Positions 23,187-34,990 of a stretch of DNA of 64,000 nucleotides are shown here, in pieces. This stretch comes from Hydractinia symbiolongicarpus. Its lineage: Eukaryota; Cnidaria; Hydrozoa; Anthoathecata; Hydractiniidae. The stretch is from NCBI RefSeq assembly GCF_029227915.1, contig NC_079879.1, positions 29,394,501 to 29,458,500 on the forward strand. Reading direction: 5' to 3'. Below the pieces are notes generated by a model. The model was not told the origin of the DNA, made no database searches, and was given only the letters and a program-made list of their open reading frames with translations. Each line of letters starts with the position of its first letter. Within the stretch, counting starts at the first letter, position 1. Both the position numbers and the translations under genes were made by a program.

Positions 23187-24861
23187 CGTTCTGGAAATGA
23201 GTTTACTCCCTGGGTACTTTCTTTGTATACATTCGACTATACGGGCCAAGCCCGGGATTTACGGGAAATCGCGGGTTTTCGTTTGCCGGCGATTAAACCT
23301 CCTTCATTAAGCGTCTCATCAAAAATGAAAACATTTTTAAAAACTACAAGTCTTATGCGTTTTAGTGGTGAAAAAATAATTTAAAAAATCGTTCGGGAAA
23401 TGAGTTTACTCCCTGGGTACTTTCTTTGTATACTTTTGACTATACGGGCCGAGTCCGGGATTTACGGGAAGTCGCGGGTTTTCGTTTGCGGGGATTAAAT
23501 TTCTTTTATTCAGCGTCTCATCAAAAATGAAAACATTTTTAAAAACTACAAGTCTCATGGGCTTTAGAGGTGAAATAATAATTTAAAAAATCGTTCTGGA
23601 AATGAGTTTACACCCTGGGTACTTTCTTTGTATACTTTTGACTATACGGGCCGAGTCCAGGATTTACGGAAAATCGCAGGTTTTCGTTTGCCGGCGATTA
23701 AACCACTTTCATAAGGCGTCTCATCAAAAATAAAAACATTTCTGAAAACTACAAGTCTCATGCGTTTTAGTGGTGAAAAAATAATTTAAAAATTCGTTCG
23801 GGAAATGAGTTTACTCACTGGGTACTTTCCTTGTATACTTTTAACTATACGGGCCGAGTCCGGGATTTACGGGAAATCGCGAGTTTTCGTTTGCCGGCGA
23901 TTAAACATCTTTTATTCAGCGTCTCATCAAAAATGAAAACATTTTTAAAAACTACAACTCTCATGGGCTTTAGTGGTGACTTAATAATTTAAAAAATCGT
24001 TTGGGAAATGAGTTTACTCCCTGGGTACTTTCTTTGTATACTTTTGAGTATACGGGCCGAGTCCGGGATTTACGGGAAGTCGCAGGTTTTCGTTTGCCGG
24101 CGATTAAACTTCTTTTATTCAGCGTCTCATCAAAAATGAAAACATTTTTGAAAACTACAAGTCTCATGCGTTTTAGTGGTGAAAAAATAATTAAAAATCG
24201 TTCGGGAAATGCGTTTACACCCTGGGTACTTTCTTTGTATACTTTTGACTATACGGGCCGAGTCCGGGATTTACGGGAAATCGCAGGTTTTCGTTTGCCG
24301 GCGATTAAACTTCTTATATTCAGCGTCTCATCAAAAATGAAAACATATCTGAAAACTACAAGTCTCATGCGTTTTAGTGGTGAAAAAATAATTTAAAAAT
24401 TCGTTCGGGAAATGAGTTTACTCACTGGGTACTTTCTTTGTATACTTTTGACTATACGGGCCGAGTCCAGGATTTACGGGAAATCGCAGGTTTTCGTTTG
24501 CCGGCGATTAAACTTCTTTTATTCAGCGTCTCATTAAAAATGAAACATTTTTGAAAACTACAAGTCTCATGCGTTTTAGTGGTGAAAAATAATTTAAAAA
24601 ATCGTTCGGGAAATGAGTTTACTCCCTGGGTACTTTCTTTGTAAACTTTTGACTATACGGGCCAAGCCGGGATTTACGGGAAATCGCGGGTTTTCGTTTG
24701 CCGGCGATTAAACTTCTTTTATTCAGCGTCTCATCAAAAATGAAAACATTTTTAAAAACTACAAGTCTTATCCGTTTTAGTGGTGAAAAAATAACTTAAA
24801 AAATCGTTCTGGAAATGAGTTTACTCCCTGGGTACTTTCTTTGTATACTTTTGACTATACG
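23187..24861 (+). repeat. HOR-poor island of assorted monomers
   Basis: About eight monomers carry private changes, such as TTTGCGGGGATTAAATTTC near 23490, TTCATAAGGCG near 23710, GGTGACTTAATAATT near 23966 and CTTATATTCAGC near 24312. I do not find this series repeated elsewhere in the window. A one-base-shorter A run joins two monomers in frame and creates a spurious 131-codon ORF at 24001-24396. A perfect dyad II lies at 24036-24053. Confidence 0.7.
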
Positions 24862-26077
24862 GGCAGAGTCCGGGATTTACGGGAAATCGCAGGTTTTCGT
24901 TTGCCGGCGATTAAACTTCTTTTATTCAGCGTCTCATCAAAAATGAAAACATTTTTGAAAACTACAAGTCTCATGCGTTTTAGTGGTGAAAAAATAATTT
25001 AAAAAATCGTTCGGGAAATGAGTTTACTCCTTGGGTACTTTCTTTGTATACTTTTGACTATACGGGCGGAGTCCGGGATTTACGGGAAATCGCAGGTTTT
25101 CGTTTGCCGGCGATTAAACTTCTTTTATTCAGCGTCTCATCAAAAATAAAAACATTTTTGACAACTACAAGTCTATGCGTTTTAGTGGTGAAAAAATAAT
25201 TTAAAAAATCGTTCGGGAAATGAGTTTACTCCCTGGGTACTTTCTTTGTATACTTTTGACTATGCGGGCCAAGCCCGGGATTAACGGAAAATCGCGGGTT
25301 TTCGTTTGCCGGCGATTAAACTTCTTTTATTCAGCGTCTCCTTAAAAATAAAAACATTTTTAAAAACTACAAGTCTTATCCGTTTTGGTGGTGAAAAAAT
25401 AACTTAAAAAATCGTTCTGGAAATGAGTTTACTCCCTGGGTACTTTCTTTGTATACTTTTGACTATACGGGCCGAGTCCGGGATTTACGGGAAATCGCAG
25501 GTTTTCGTTTGCCGGCGATTAAACTTCTTTTATTCAGCGTCTCATCAAAAATGAAAACATTTTTGAAAACTACAAGTCTCATGCGTTTTAGTGGTGAAAA
25601 AATAATTTAAAAAATCGTTCGGGAAATGAGTTTACTCCCTGGGTACTTTCTTTGTATACTTTTGACTATACGGGCGGAGTCCGGGATTTACGGGAAATCG
25701 CAGGTTTTCGTTTGCCGGCGATTAAACTTCTTTTATTCAGCGTCTCATCAAAAATAAAAACATTTTTGACAACTACAAGTCTATGCGTTTTAGTGGTGAA
25801 AAAATAATTTAAAAAATCGTTCGGGAAATGAGTTTACTCCCTGGGTACTTTCTTTGTATACTTTTGACTATGCGGGCCAAGCCCGGGATTTACGGAAAAT
25901 CGCGGGTTTTCGTTTGCCGGCGATTAAACTTCTTTTATTCAGCGTCTCATCAAAAATAAAAACATTTTTAAAAACTACAAGTCTTATGCGTTTTAGTGGT
26001 GAAAAAATAATTTAAAAAATCTTTCTGGAAATGAGTTTACTCACAGGGTACTTTCTTTTTATACATTCGACTATACG
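24862..26077 (+). repeat. Tandem pair of 608-bp trimers
   Basis: The trimer is B, B with a CGGGCGGAGTCC head and GACAACTACAAGTCTATGCG, then D with ACGGAAAATCGCGGG. Markers repeat with 608-bp displacement (CGGGCGGAG at 25063 and 25671; TTGACAAC at about 25160 and 25768). Only the second trimer continues into the domain-1 homology. Confidence 0.85.
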
Positions 26078-26483
26078 GGCCAAGCCCGGGATTTACGGGA
26101 AATCGCGGGTTTTCGTTTGCCGGCGATTAAACCTCTTTCATTAAGTGTCTCATCAAAAATGAAAACATTTTTGAAAACTACAAGTCTCATGCGTTTTAGT
26201 AGTGAAAAAAAAATTTAAAAAATCGTTCGGGAAATGAGTTTACTCCCTGGGTACTTTCTTTGTATACATTCGACTATACGGGCCAAGCCCCGGATTTACG
26301 GGAAAACGCGGGATTTCGTTTGCCGGCGATTAAACCTCTATCATTAAGCGTCTCATCAAAAATGAAAACATTTTTGAAAACTACAAGTCTCATGCGTTTT
26401 AGTGGTGAAAAAATAATTTAAAAAATCGTTCGGGAAATAAGTTTACTCCCTGGGTACTTTCTTTGTATACTTTTGACTATACG
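26078..26483 (+). repeat. D and E monomers, paralogous to 1627-2032
   Basis: A D monomer with a TTTTTATACATTCGAC entry and an E monomer with AAAACGCGGGATTTCG sit in the same order as at 1627 and 1830. Displacement is exactly 24,451 bp. Confidence 0.85.
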
Positions 26484-27701
26484 GGCCGAGACCGGGATTT
26501 ACAAGAAATCGCGGATTTTTGTTTGCCAGCGATTAAACTTCTTTTATTCAGCGTCTCATCAAAAATGAAAACATTTTTGAAAACTACAAGTCTCATGCGT
26601 TTTAGTGGTGAAAAGATAATTTAAAAAATCGTTTTGGAAATGGGTTTACTCACAGGGTACTTTCTTTGTATACATTTGACTATGCGGGCCGAGTCCGGGG
26701 TTTACGGGAAATGGCGGGTTTTCGTTTGCCGGCGAATAAACTTCTTTTATTCAGCGTCTCATCAAAAATGAAAACATTTTTGAAAACTACAAGTCTCATG
26801 CGTTTTAGTGGTGAAAAGATAATTTAAAAAATCGTTTTGGAAATGGGTTTACTCACAGGGTACTTTCTTTGTATACATTTGACTATGCGGGCCGAGTCCG
26901 GGGTTTACGGGAAATGGCGGGTTTTCGTTTGCCGGCGAATAAACTTCTTTTATTCAGCGTCTCATCAAAAATGAAAACATTTTTGAAAACTACAAGTCTC
27001 ATGCGTTTTAGTGGTGAAAAAATAATTTAAAAAATCGTTCGGGAAATAAGTTTACTCCCTGGGTACTTTCTTTGTATACTTTTGACTATACGGGCCGAGA
27101 CCGGGATTTACAAGAAATCGCGGATTTTTGTTTGCCAGCGATTAAACTTCTTTTATTCAGCGTCTCATCAAAAATGAAAACATTTTTGAAAACTACAAGT
27201 CTCATGCGTTTTAGTGGTGAAAAGATAATTTAAAAAATCGTTTTGGAAATGGGTTTACTCACAGGGTACTTTCTTTGTATACATTTGACTATGCGGGCCG
27301 AGTCCGGGGTTTACGGGAAATGGCGGGTTTTCGTTTGCCGGCGATTAAACTTCTTTTATTCAGCGTCTCATCAAAAATGAAAACATTTTTGAAAACTACA
27401 AGTCTCATGCGTTTTAGTGGTGAAAAGATAATTTAAAAAATCGTTTTGGAAATGGGTTTACTCACAGGGTACTTTCTTTGTATACATTTGACTATGCGGG
27501 CCGAGTCCGGGGTTTACGGGAAATGGCGGGTTTTCGTTTGCCGGCGAATAAACTTCTTTTATTCAGCGTCTCATCAAAAATGAAAACATTTTTGAAAACT
27601 ACAAGTCTCAAGGGTTTTAGTGGTGAAAAGATAATTTAAAAAATCGTTTTGGAAATGACTTTACTCACAGGGTACTTTCTTTGTATACATTCGACTATAC
27701 G
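26484..27701 (+). repeat. Two 609-bp F-A'-A' trimers
   Basis: Starts are F 26484, A' 26687, A' 26890, F 27093, A' 27296 and A' 27499, so each trimer is exactly 609 bp. The paralogous place in domain 1 (2033-2438) has only F and one A'. This locus has therefore gained four monomers, or the other has lost them. Confidence 0.9.
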
Positions 27702-28309
27702 GGCCTAGCCCGGGATTTACGGGAAATCCCGGGTTTTCGTTTGCCGGCGATTAAACCACTTTCATTAAGCGTCTCATCAAAAATGAAAACATTTTTGAAA
27801 ACTACAAGTCTCATGCGTTTTAGTGGTGAAAAAAAAAATTAAAAAATCGTTTGGGAATTGAGTTTACTCCCTGGGTACTTTCTTTGTATACTTTTGACTA
27901 TACGGGCCGAGTCCGGGTTTTACGGGAAATTGCGGATTTTCGTTTGCCGGCGATTAAACTTCTTTTATTCAGCGTCCCATCAAATATGAAAACATTTTTG
28001 AAAACTACAAGTCTCATGCGTTCAGTGGTAAAAAAATAATATAAAAAATCGTTCGGGAAATGAGTTTACTCCCTGGGTACTTTCTTTGTATACTTTTGAC
28101 TATACGGGCCGAGTCCGGGGTTTACGGGAAATGGCGGGATTTCGTTTGCCGGTGATTAAACTTCTTTTATTCAGCGTCTCATCAAAAATGAAAACATTTT
28201 TGAAAACTACAAGTCTCATGCGTTTTAGTGGTGAAAAAATAATTTAAAAAATCGTTCGGGAAATGAGTTTACTCCCTGGGTACTTTCTTTGTATACTTTT
28301 GACTATACG

Positions 28310-28495
28310 GGAAATCGCAGGTTTTCGTTTGCCGGCGATTAAACTCCTTTTTTTAATCAGCGTCTTATCAAAAATGAAAACATTTTTGAAAACTACAAGT
28401 CTCATGCGTTTTAGTGGTGAAAAAATAATTTAAAAAATCGTTCGGGAAATGAGTTTACACCCTGGGTACTTTCTTTGTATACTTTTGACTATACG
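28310..28495 (+). repeat. Head-deleted monomer, 186 bp
   Basis: The TACGGG-to-AAATCGCAGG junction is the same as at 3047, 6478 and 29104, with the CTCC-plus-T-run segment and CGTCTTATC. Confidence 0.9.
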
Positions 28496-29103
28496 GGCCG
28501 AGTCCAGGATTTAAGGGAAATCGCAGGTTTTCGTTTGCCGGCGATTAAACTTCTTTCATTCAGCGTGTCATCAAAAATGAAAACATTTTTGAAAACTACA
28601 AGTCTCATGCGTTTTAGTGGTGAAAAAATAATTTAAAAATTCGTTCGGGAAATGAGTTTACTCACTGGGTTCTTTCCTTGTATACTTTTGACTATACGGG
28701 CCGAGTCCGGGATTTACGGGAAATCGCGGGTTCTCGTTTGCCGGTGATTAAACTTCTTTTATTCAGCGTCCCATCAAATATGAAAACATTTTTGAAAACT
28801 ACAAGTCTCATGCGTTCAGTGGTAAAAAAATAATATAAAAAATCGTTCGGGAAATGAGTTTACTCCCTGGGTACTTTCTTTGTATACTTTTGACTATACG
28901 GGCCGAGTCCGGGGTTTACGGGAAATGGCGGGATTTCGTTTGCCGGCGATTAAACTTCTTTTATTCAGCGTCTCATCAAAAATGAAAACATTTTTGAAAA
29001 CTACAAGTCTCATGCGTTTTAGTGGTGAAAAAATAATTTAAAAAATCGTTCGGGAAATGAGTTTACTCCCTGGGTACTTTCTTTGTATACTTTTGACTAT
29101 ACG

Positions 29104-29289
29104 GGAAATCGCAGGTTTTCGTTTGCCGGCGATTAAACTCCTTTTTTTAATCAGCGTCTTATCAAAAATGAAAACATTTTTGAAAACTACAAGTCTCATG
29201 CGTTTTAGTGGTGAAAAAATAATTTAAAAAATCGTTCGGGAAATGAGTTTACACCCTGGGTACTTTCTTTGTATACTTTTGACTATACG
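29104..29289 (+). repeat. Head-deleted monomer, 186 bp
   Basis: Second copy within domain 2; it shares CGTCTTATC with 28310, showing that these two are sisters. Confidence 0.9.
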
Positions 29290-29898
29290 GGCCGAGTCCA
29301 GGATTTAAGGGAAATCGCAGGTTTTCGTTTGCCGGCGATTAAACTTCTTTCATTCAGCGTCTCATCAAAAATGAAAACATTTTTAAAAACTACAAGTCTC
29401 ATGGGCTTTAGTGGTGAAATAATAATTTAAAAAATCGTTTGGGAAATGAGTTTACTCCCTGGGTACTTTCTTTGTATACTTTTGACTATACGGGACCGAG
29501 TCCGGGATTTACGGGAAATTGCGGATTTTCGTTTGCCGGCGATTAAACTTCTTTTATTCAGCGTCCCATCAAATATGAAAACATTTTTGAAAACTACAAG
29601 TCTCATGCGTTCAGTGGTAAAAAAATAATATAAAAAATCGTTCGGGAAATGAGTTTACTCCCTGGGTACTTTCTTTGTATACTTTTGACTATACGGGCCA
29701 AGTCCGGGGTTTACGGGAAATGGCGGGATTTCGTTTGCCGGCGATTAAACTTCTTTTATTCAGCGTCTCATCAAAAATGAAAACATTTTTGAAAACTACA
29801 AGTCTCATGCGTTTTAGTGGTGAAAAAATAATTTAAAAAATCGTTCGGGAAATGAGTTTACTCCCTGGGTACTTTCTTTGTATACTTTTGACTATACG

Positions 29899-31721
29899 GG
29901 CCGAGTCCGGGATTTACGGGAAATCGCAGGTTTTCGTTTGCCGGCGATTAAACTTCTTTTATTCAGCGTCTCATCAAAAATAAAAACATTTTTGAAAACT
30001 ACAAGTCCATGCGTTTTAGTGGTGAAAAAATAATTTAAAAAATCGTTCGGGAAATGAGTTTACTCCCTGGGTACTTTCTTTGTATACTTTTGACTATGCG
30101 GGCCAAGCCCGGGATTTACGGGAAATCGCGGGTTTTCGTTTGCCGGCGATTAAACTTCTTTCATTAAGCGTCTCATCACAAATGAAAACATTTTTGAAAA
30201 CTACAAGTCTCATGCGTTTTAGTGGTGAAAAAATAATTTAAAAAATCGTTCGGGAAATGAGTTTACTCCCAGCGTACTTTCTTTGTATACTTTTGACTAT
30301 ACGGGCCGAGTCCGGGATTTACGGGAAATTGCGGATTTTCGTTTGCCGGCGATTAAACTTCTTTTAATCAGCGTCCCATCAAATATGAAAACATTTTTGA
30401 AAACTACAAGTCTCATGCGTTTAGTGGTAAAAAAATAATGTAAAAAATCGTTCGGGAAATGAGTTTACTCCCTGGGTACTTTCTTTGTATAATTTTGACT
30501 ATACGGGCCGAGTCCGGGGTTTACGGGAAATGGCGGGATTTCGTTTGCCGGCGAATAAACTTCTTTTATTCAGTGTATCATCAAAAATGAAAACATTTTT
30601 GAAAACTACAAGTCTCATGCGTTTTAGTGGTGAAAAAATAATTTAAAAAATCGTTCGGGAAATGAGTTTACTCCCTGGGTACTTTCTTTGTATACTTTTG
30701 ACTATACGGGCCGAGTCCGGGGTTTACGGGAAATGGCGGGATTTCGTTTGCCGGCGATTAAACTTCTTTTATTCAGCGTATCATCAAAAATGAAAACATT
30801 TTTGAAAACTACAAGTCTCATGCGTTTTAGTGGTGAAAAAATAATTTAAAAAATCGTTCGGGAAATGAGTTTACTCCCTGGGTACTTTCTTTGTATACTT
30901 TTGACTATACGGGCCGAGTCCGGGATTTACGGGAAATCGCAGGTTTTCGTTTGGCGGCGATTTAACTTCTTTTATTCAGCGTCTCATCAAAAATAAAAAC
31001 ATTTTTGAAAACTACGAGTCCATGCGTTTTAGTGGTGAAAAAATAATTTAAAAAATCTTTCTGGAATTGAGTTTACTCACAGGGTACTTTCTTTTTATAC
31101 ATTCGACTATACGGGCCAAGCCCGGGATTTACGGGAAATCGCGGGTTTTCGTTTGCCGGCGATTAAACCTCTTTCATTAAGTGTCTCATCAAAAATGAAA
31201 ACATTTTTAAAAACTACAAGTCTCATGCGTTTTAGTGGTGAAAAAAAAATTTAAAAAATCGTTCGGGAAATGAGTTTACACCCTGGGTACTTTCTTTGTA
31301 ACTTTTGACTATACGGGCCGAGTCCAGGATTTAAGGGAAATCGCAGGTTTTCGTTTGCCGGCGATTAAACTTCTTTTATTCAGCGTCTCATCAAAAATGA
31401 AAACATTTTTGAAAACTACAAGTCTCATGCGTTTTAGTGGTGAAAAAATAATTTAAAAATTCGTTCGGGAAATGAGTTTACTCACTGGGTTCTTTCCTTG
31501 TATACTTTTGACTATACGGGCCGAGTCCGGGATTTACGGGAAATCGCGGGTTTTTGTTTGCAGTCGATTAAACTTCTTTTATTCAGCGTCTCATCAAAAA
31601 TGAAACCATTTTTAAAAACTACAAGTCTCATGCGTTTTAGTGGTGAAAAAATAATTTAAAAAATCGTTCGGGAAATGAGTTTACTCCCTGGGTACTTTCT
31701 TTGTATACTTTTGACTATACG
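29899..31721 (+). repeat. 1,823-bp (9-monomer) tandem unit, first copy
   Basis: Monomer order is B, D with TCATCACAAATG, alpha copy 6, then TCCAGGATTTAAGG and a TTTGCAG monomer. The second copy starts at 31722 with constant displacement of 1,823 bp (checked at 29901, 30098 and 31481). The last monomer ends in TCATGCGTTTTAG here but TCATGGGCTTTAG in the second copy, so the exchange point is near 31.63 kb. Confidence 0.9.
30304..31315 (+). repeat. Alpha HOR copy 6 (5 monomers, 1,012 bp)
   Basis: C-A-A-B'-D as in the first domain. The GTTGGGG junction is GTTCGGG here, and the preceding junction reads TATAATTTTGAC. B' has GGCGGCGATTTAAC. Confidence 0.85.
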
Positions 31722-33544
31722 GGCCGAGTCCGGGATTTACGGGAAATCGCAGGTTTTCGTTTGCCGGCGATTAAACTTCTTTTATTCAGCGTCTCATCAA
31801 AAATAAAAACATTTTTGAAAACTACAAGTCCATGCGTTTTAGTGGTGAAAAAATAATTTAAAAAATCGTTCGGGAAATGAGTTTACTCCCTGGGTACTTT
31901 CTTTGTATACTTTTGACTATGCGGGCCAAGCCCGGGATTTACGGGAAATCGCGGGTTTTCGTTTGCCGGCGATTAAACTTCTTTCATTAAGCGTCTCATC
32001 ACAAATGAAAACATTTTTGAAAACTACAAGTCTCATGCGTTTTAGTGGTGAAAAAATAATTTAAAAAATCGTTCGGGAAATGAGTTTACTCCCAGCGTAC
32101 TTTCTTTGTATACTTTTGACTATACGGGCCGAGTCCGGGATTTACGGGAAATTGCGGATTTTCGTTTGCCGGCGATTAAACTTCTTTTATTCAGCGTCCC
32201 ATCAAATATGAAAACATTTTTGAAAACTACAAGTCTCATGCGTTTAGTGGTAAAAAAATAATGTAAAAAATCGTTCGGGAAATGAGTTTACTCCCTGGGT
32301 ACTTTCTTTGTATAATTTTGACTATACGGGCCGAGTCCGGGGTTTACGGGAAATGGCGGGATTTCGTTTGCCGGCGAATAAACTTCTTTTATTCAGTGTA
32401 TCATCAAAAATGAAAACATTTTTGAAAACTACAAGTCTCATGCGTTTTAGTGGTGAAAAAATAATTTAAAAAATCGTTCGGGAAATGAGTTTACTCCCTG
32501 GGTACTTTCTTTGTATACTTTTGACTATACGGGCCGAGTCCGGGGTTTACGGGAAATGGCGGGATTTCGTTTGCCGGCGATTAAACTTCTTTTATTCAGC
32601 GTATCATCAAAAATGAAAACATTTTTGAAAACTACAAGTCTCATGCGTTTTAGTGGTGAAAAAATAATTTAAAAAATCGTTCGGGAAATGAGTTTACTCC
32701 CTGGGTACTTTCTTTGTATACTTTTGACTATACGGGCCGAGTCCGGGATTTACGGGAAATCGCAGGTTTTCGTTTGGCGGCGATTTAACTTCTTTTATTC
32801 AGCGTCTCATCAAAAATAAAAACATTTTTGAAAACTACGAGTCCATGCGTTTTAGTGGTGAAAAAATAATTTAAAAAATCTTTCTGGAATTGAGTTTACT
32901 CACAGGGTACTTTCTTTTTATACATTCGACTATACGGGCCAAGCCCGGGATTTACGGGAAATCGCGGGTTTTCGTTTGCCGGCGATTAAACCTCTTTCAT
33001 TAAGTGTCTCATCAAAAATGAAAACATTTTTGAAAACTACAAGTCTCATGCGTTTTAGTGGTGAAAAAAAAATTTAAAAAATCGTTCGGGAAATGAGTTT
33101 ACACCCTGGGTACTTTCTTTGTAACTTTTGACTATACGGGCCGAGTCCAGGATTTAAGGGAAATCGCAGGTTTTCGTTTGCCGGCGATTAAACTTCTTTT
33201 ATTCAGCGTCTCATCAAAAATGAAAACATTTTTGAAAACTACAAGTCTCATGCGTTTTAGTGGTGAAAAAATAATTTAAAAATTCGTTCGGGAAATGAGT
33301 TTACTCACTGGGTTCTTTCCTTGTATACTTTTGACTATACGGGCCGAGTCCGGGATTTACGGGAAATCGCGGGTTTTTGTTTGCAGGCGATTAAACTTCT
33401 TTTATTCAGCGTCTCATCAAAAATGAAACCATTTTTAAAAACTACAAGTCTCATGGGCTTTAGTGGTGAAATAATAATTTAAAAAATCGTTTGGGAAATA
33501 AGTTTACTCCCTGGGTACTTTCTTTGTATACTTTTGACTATACG
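31722..33544 (+). repeat. 1,823-bp tandem unit, second copy
   Basis: Copy of 29899-31721, including the private markers TCATCACAAATG, TATAATTTTGAC and GGCGATTTAAC. Its end overlaps the start of the 2,028-bp pair. Confidence 0.9.
32127..33138 (+). repeat. Alpha HOR copy 7 (5 monomers, 1,012 bp)
   Basis: The monomer order and private markers are the same as in copy 6. Displacement is 1,823 bp. Confidence 0.85.
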
Positions 33545-34964
33545 GGCCGAGTCCGGGATTTACGGGAAATCGCAGGTTTTCGTTTGCCGGCGATTAAACT
33601 TCTTTCATTAAGCGTCTCATCAAAAATGAAAACATTTTTGAAAACTACAAGTCTCATGCGTTTTAGTGGTGAAAAAAAAATTTAAAAAATCGTTCGGGAA
33701 TTGAGTTTACTCCCTGGGTACTTTCATTGTATACTTTTGACTATACGGGCCGAGTCCGGGATTTACGGGAAATCGCGGATTTTCGTTTGCCGGCGATTAA
33801 ACTTCGTTTATTCAGCGTCCCATCAAATATGAAAACATTTTTGAAAACTACAAGTCTCATGCGTTTAGTGGTAAAAAAGTAATATAAAAAATCGTTCGGG
33901 AAATGAGTTTACTCCCTGGGTACTTTCTTTGTATACTTTTGACTATACGGGCCGAGTCCGGGGTTTACGGGAAATGGCGGGATTTCGTTTGCCGGCGATT
34001 AAACTTCTTTTATTCAGCGTCTCATCAAAAATGAAAACATTTTTGAAAACTACAAGTCTCATGCGTTTTAGTGGTGAAAAAATAATTTAAAAAATCGTTT
34101 GGGAAATGAGTTTACTCCCTGGGTACTTTCTTTGTATACTTTTGACTATACGGGCCAAGCCCGGGATTTACGGGAAATCGCGGGTTTTCGTTTGCCGACG
34201 ATTAAACTTCTTTTATTCAGCGTATCATCAAAAATGAAAACATTTTTAAAAACTACAAGTCTTATGCGTTTTAGTGGTGAAAAAATAATTTAAAAAATCT
34301 TTCTGGAATTGAGTTTACTCACAGGGTACTTTCTTTGTATACATTCGACTATACGGGCCAAGCCCGGGATTTACGGGAAATCGCAGGTTTTCGTTTGCCG
34401 GCGATTAAACCTCTTTCATTAAGTGTCTCATCAAAAATGAAAACATTTTAAAAAACTACAAGTCTCATGCGTTTTAGTGGTGAAAAGATAATTTAAAAAA
34501 TCGTTTTGGAAATGGGTTTACTCACAGGGTACTTTCTTTGTATACTTTTGACTATGCGGGCCGAGTCCGGGGTTTACGGGAAATGGCGGGTTTTCGTTTG
34601 CCGGCGAATAAACTTCTTTTATTCAGCGTCTCATCAAAAATGAAAACATTTTTGAAAACTACAAGTCTCAAGCGTTTTAGTGGTGAAAAGATAATTTAAA
34701 AAATCGTTTTGGAAATGAGTTTACTCACAGGCTACTTTCTTTGTATACATTCGACTATACGGGCCTAGCCCGGGATTTACGGGAAATCGCGGGTTTTTGT
34801 TTGCCGCCGATTAAACCACTTTCATTAAGCGTCTCATCAAAAATGAAAACATTTCTAAAAACTACAAGTCTCAGGCGTTTTAGTGGTGAAAAAATAACTT
34901 AAAAATTCGTTCGGAAAATAAGTTTACTCACTGGGTACTTTCCATGTATACTTTTGACTATACG
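32937..34964 (+). repeat. 2,028-bp (10-monomer) tandem unit, first copy
   Basis: Runs from a D monomer through TCCAGGATTTAAGG, TTTGCAGGCG, B, C2 with CTTCGTTTATTC, A and truncated gamma copy 4. All markers recur 2,028 bp later (33491/35519, 34099/36127). The join to the second copy is the hybrid monomer at 34965. Confidence 0.9.
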
Positions 34965-34990
34965 GGCCGAGTCCGGGATTTACGGGAAAT
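34153..34990 (+). repeat. Gamma HOR copy 4, truncated
   Basis: The first four gamma monomers and the head of the fifth are present. The fifth then switches to a D-type tail (CCTCTTTCATTAAGTGTC), so the last two monomers of the unit are missing. Confidence 0.8.

Larger units (their letters stand above)
27702..29898 (+). repeat. Domain-2 segment with two head-deleted monomers
   Basis: This matches 2439-3436 at a displacement of 25,263 bp, then repeats the C, A, head-deleted and AGGATTTAAGG cluster (about 27.9-28.7 kb and 28.75-29.5 kb). A single extra base near 29492 (ACGGGACCGAG) is private. Confidence 0.8.

Noticed and set aside
24001-24396. 131-codon ORF spanning two monomers
   Set aside because: Produced by one missing base in the A-rich tail (AATAATTAAAAATCG), which removes the stop and restores the frame. 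The translation is the same repeat peptide twice.
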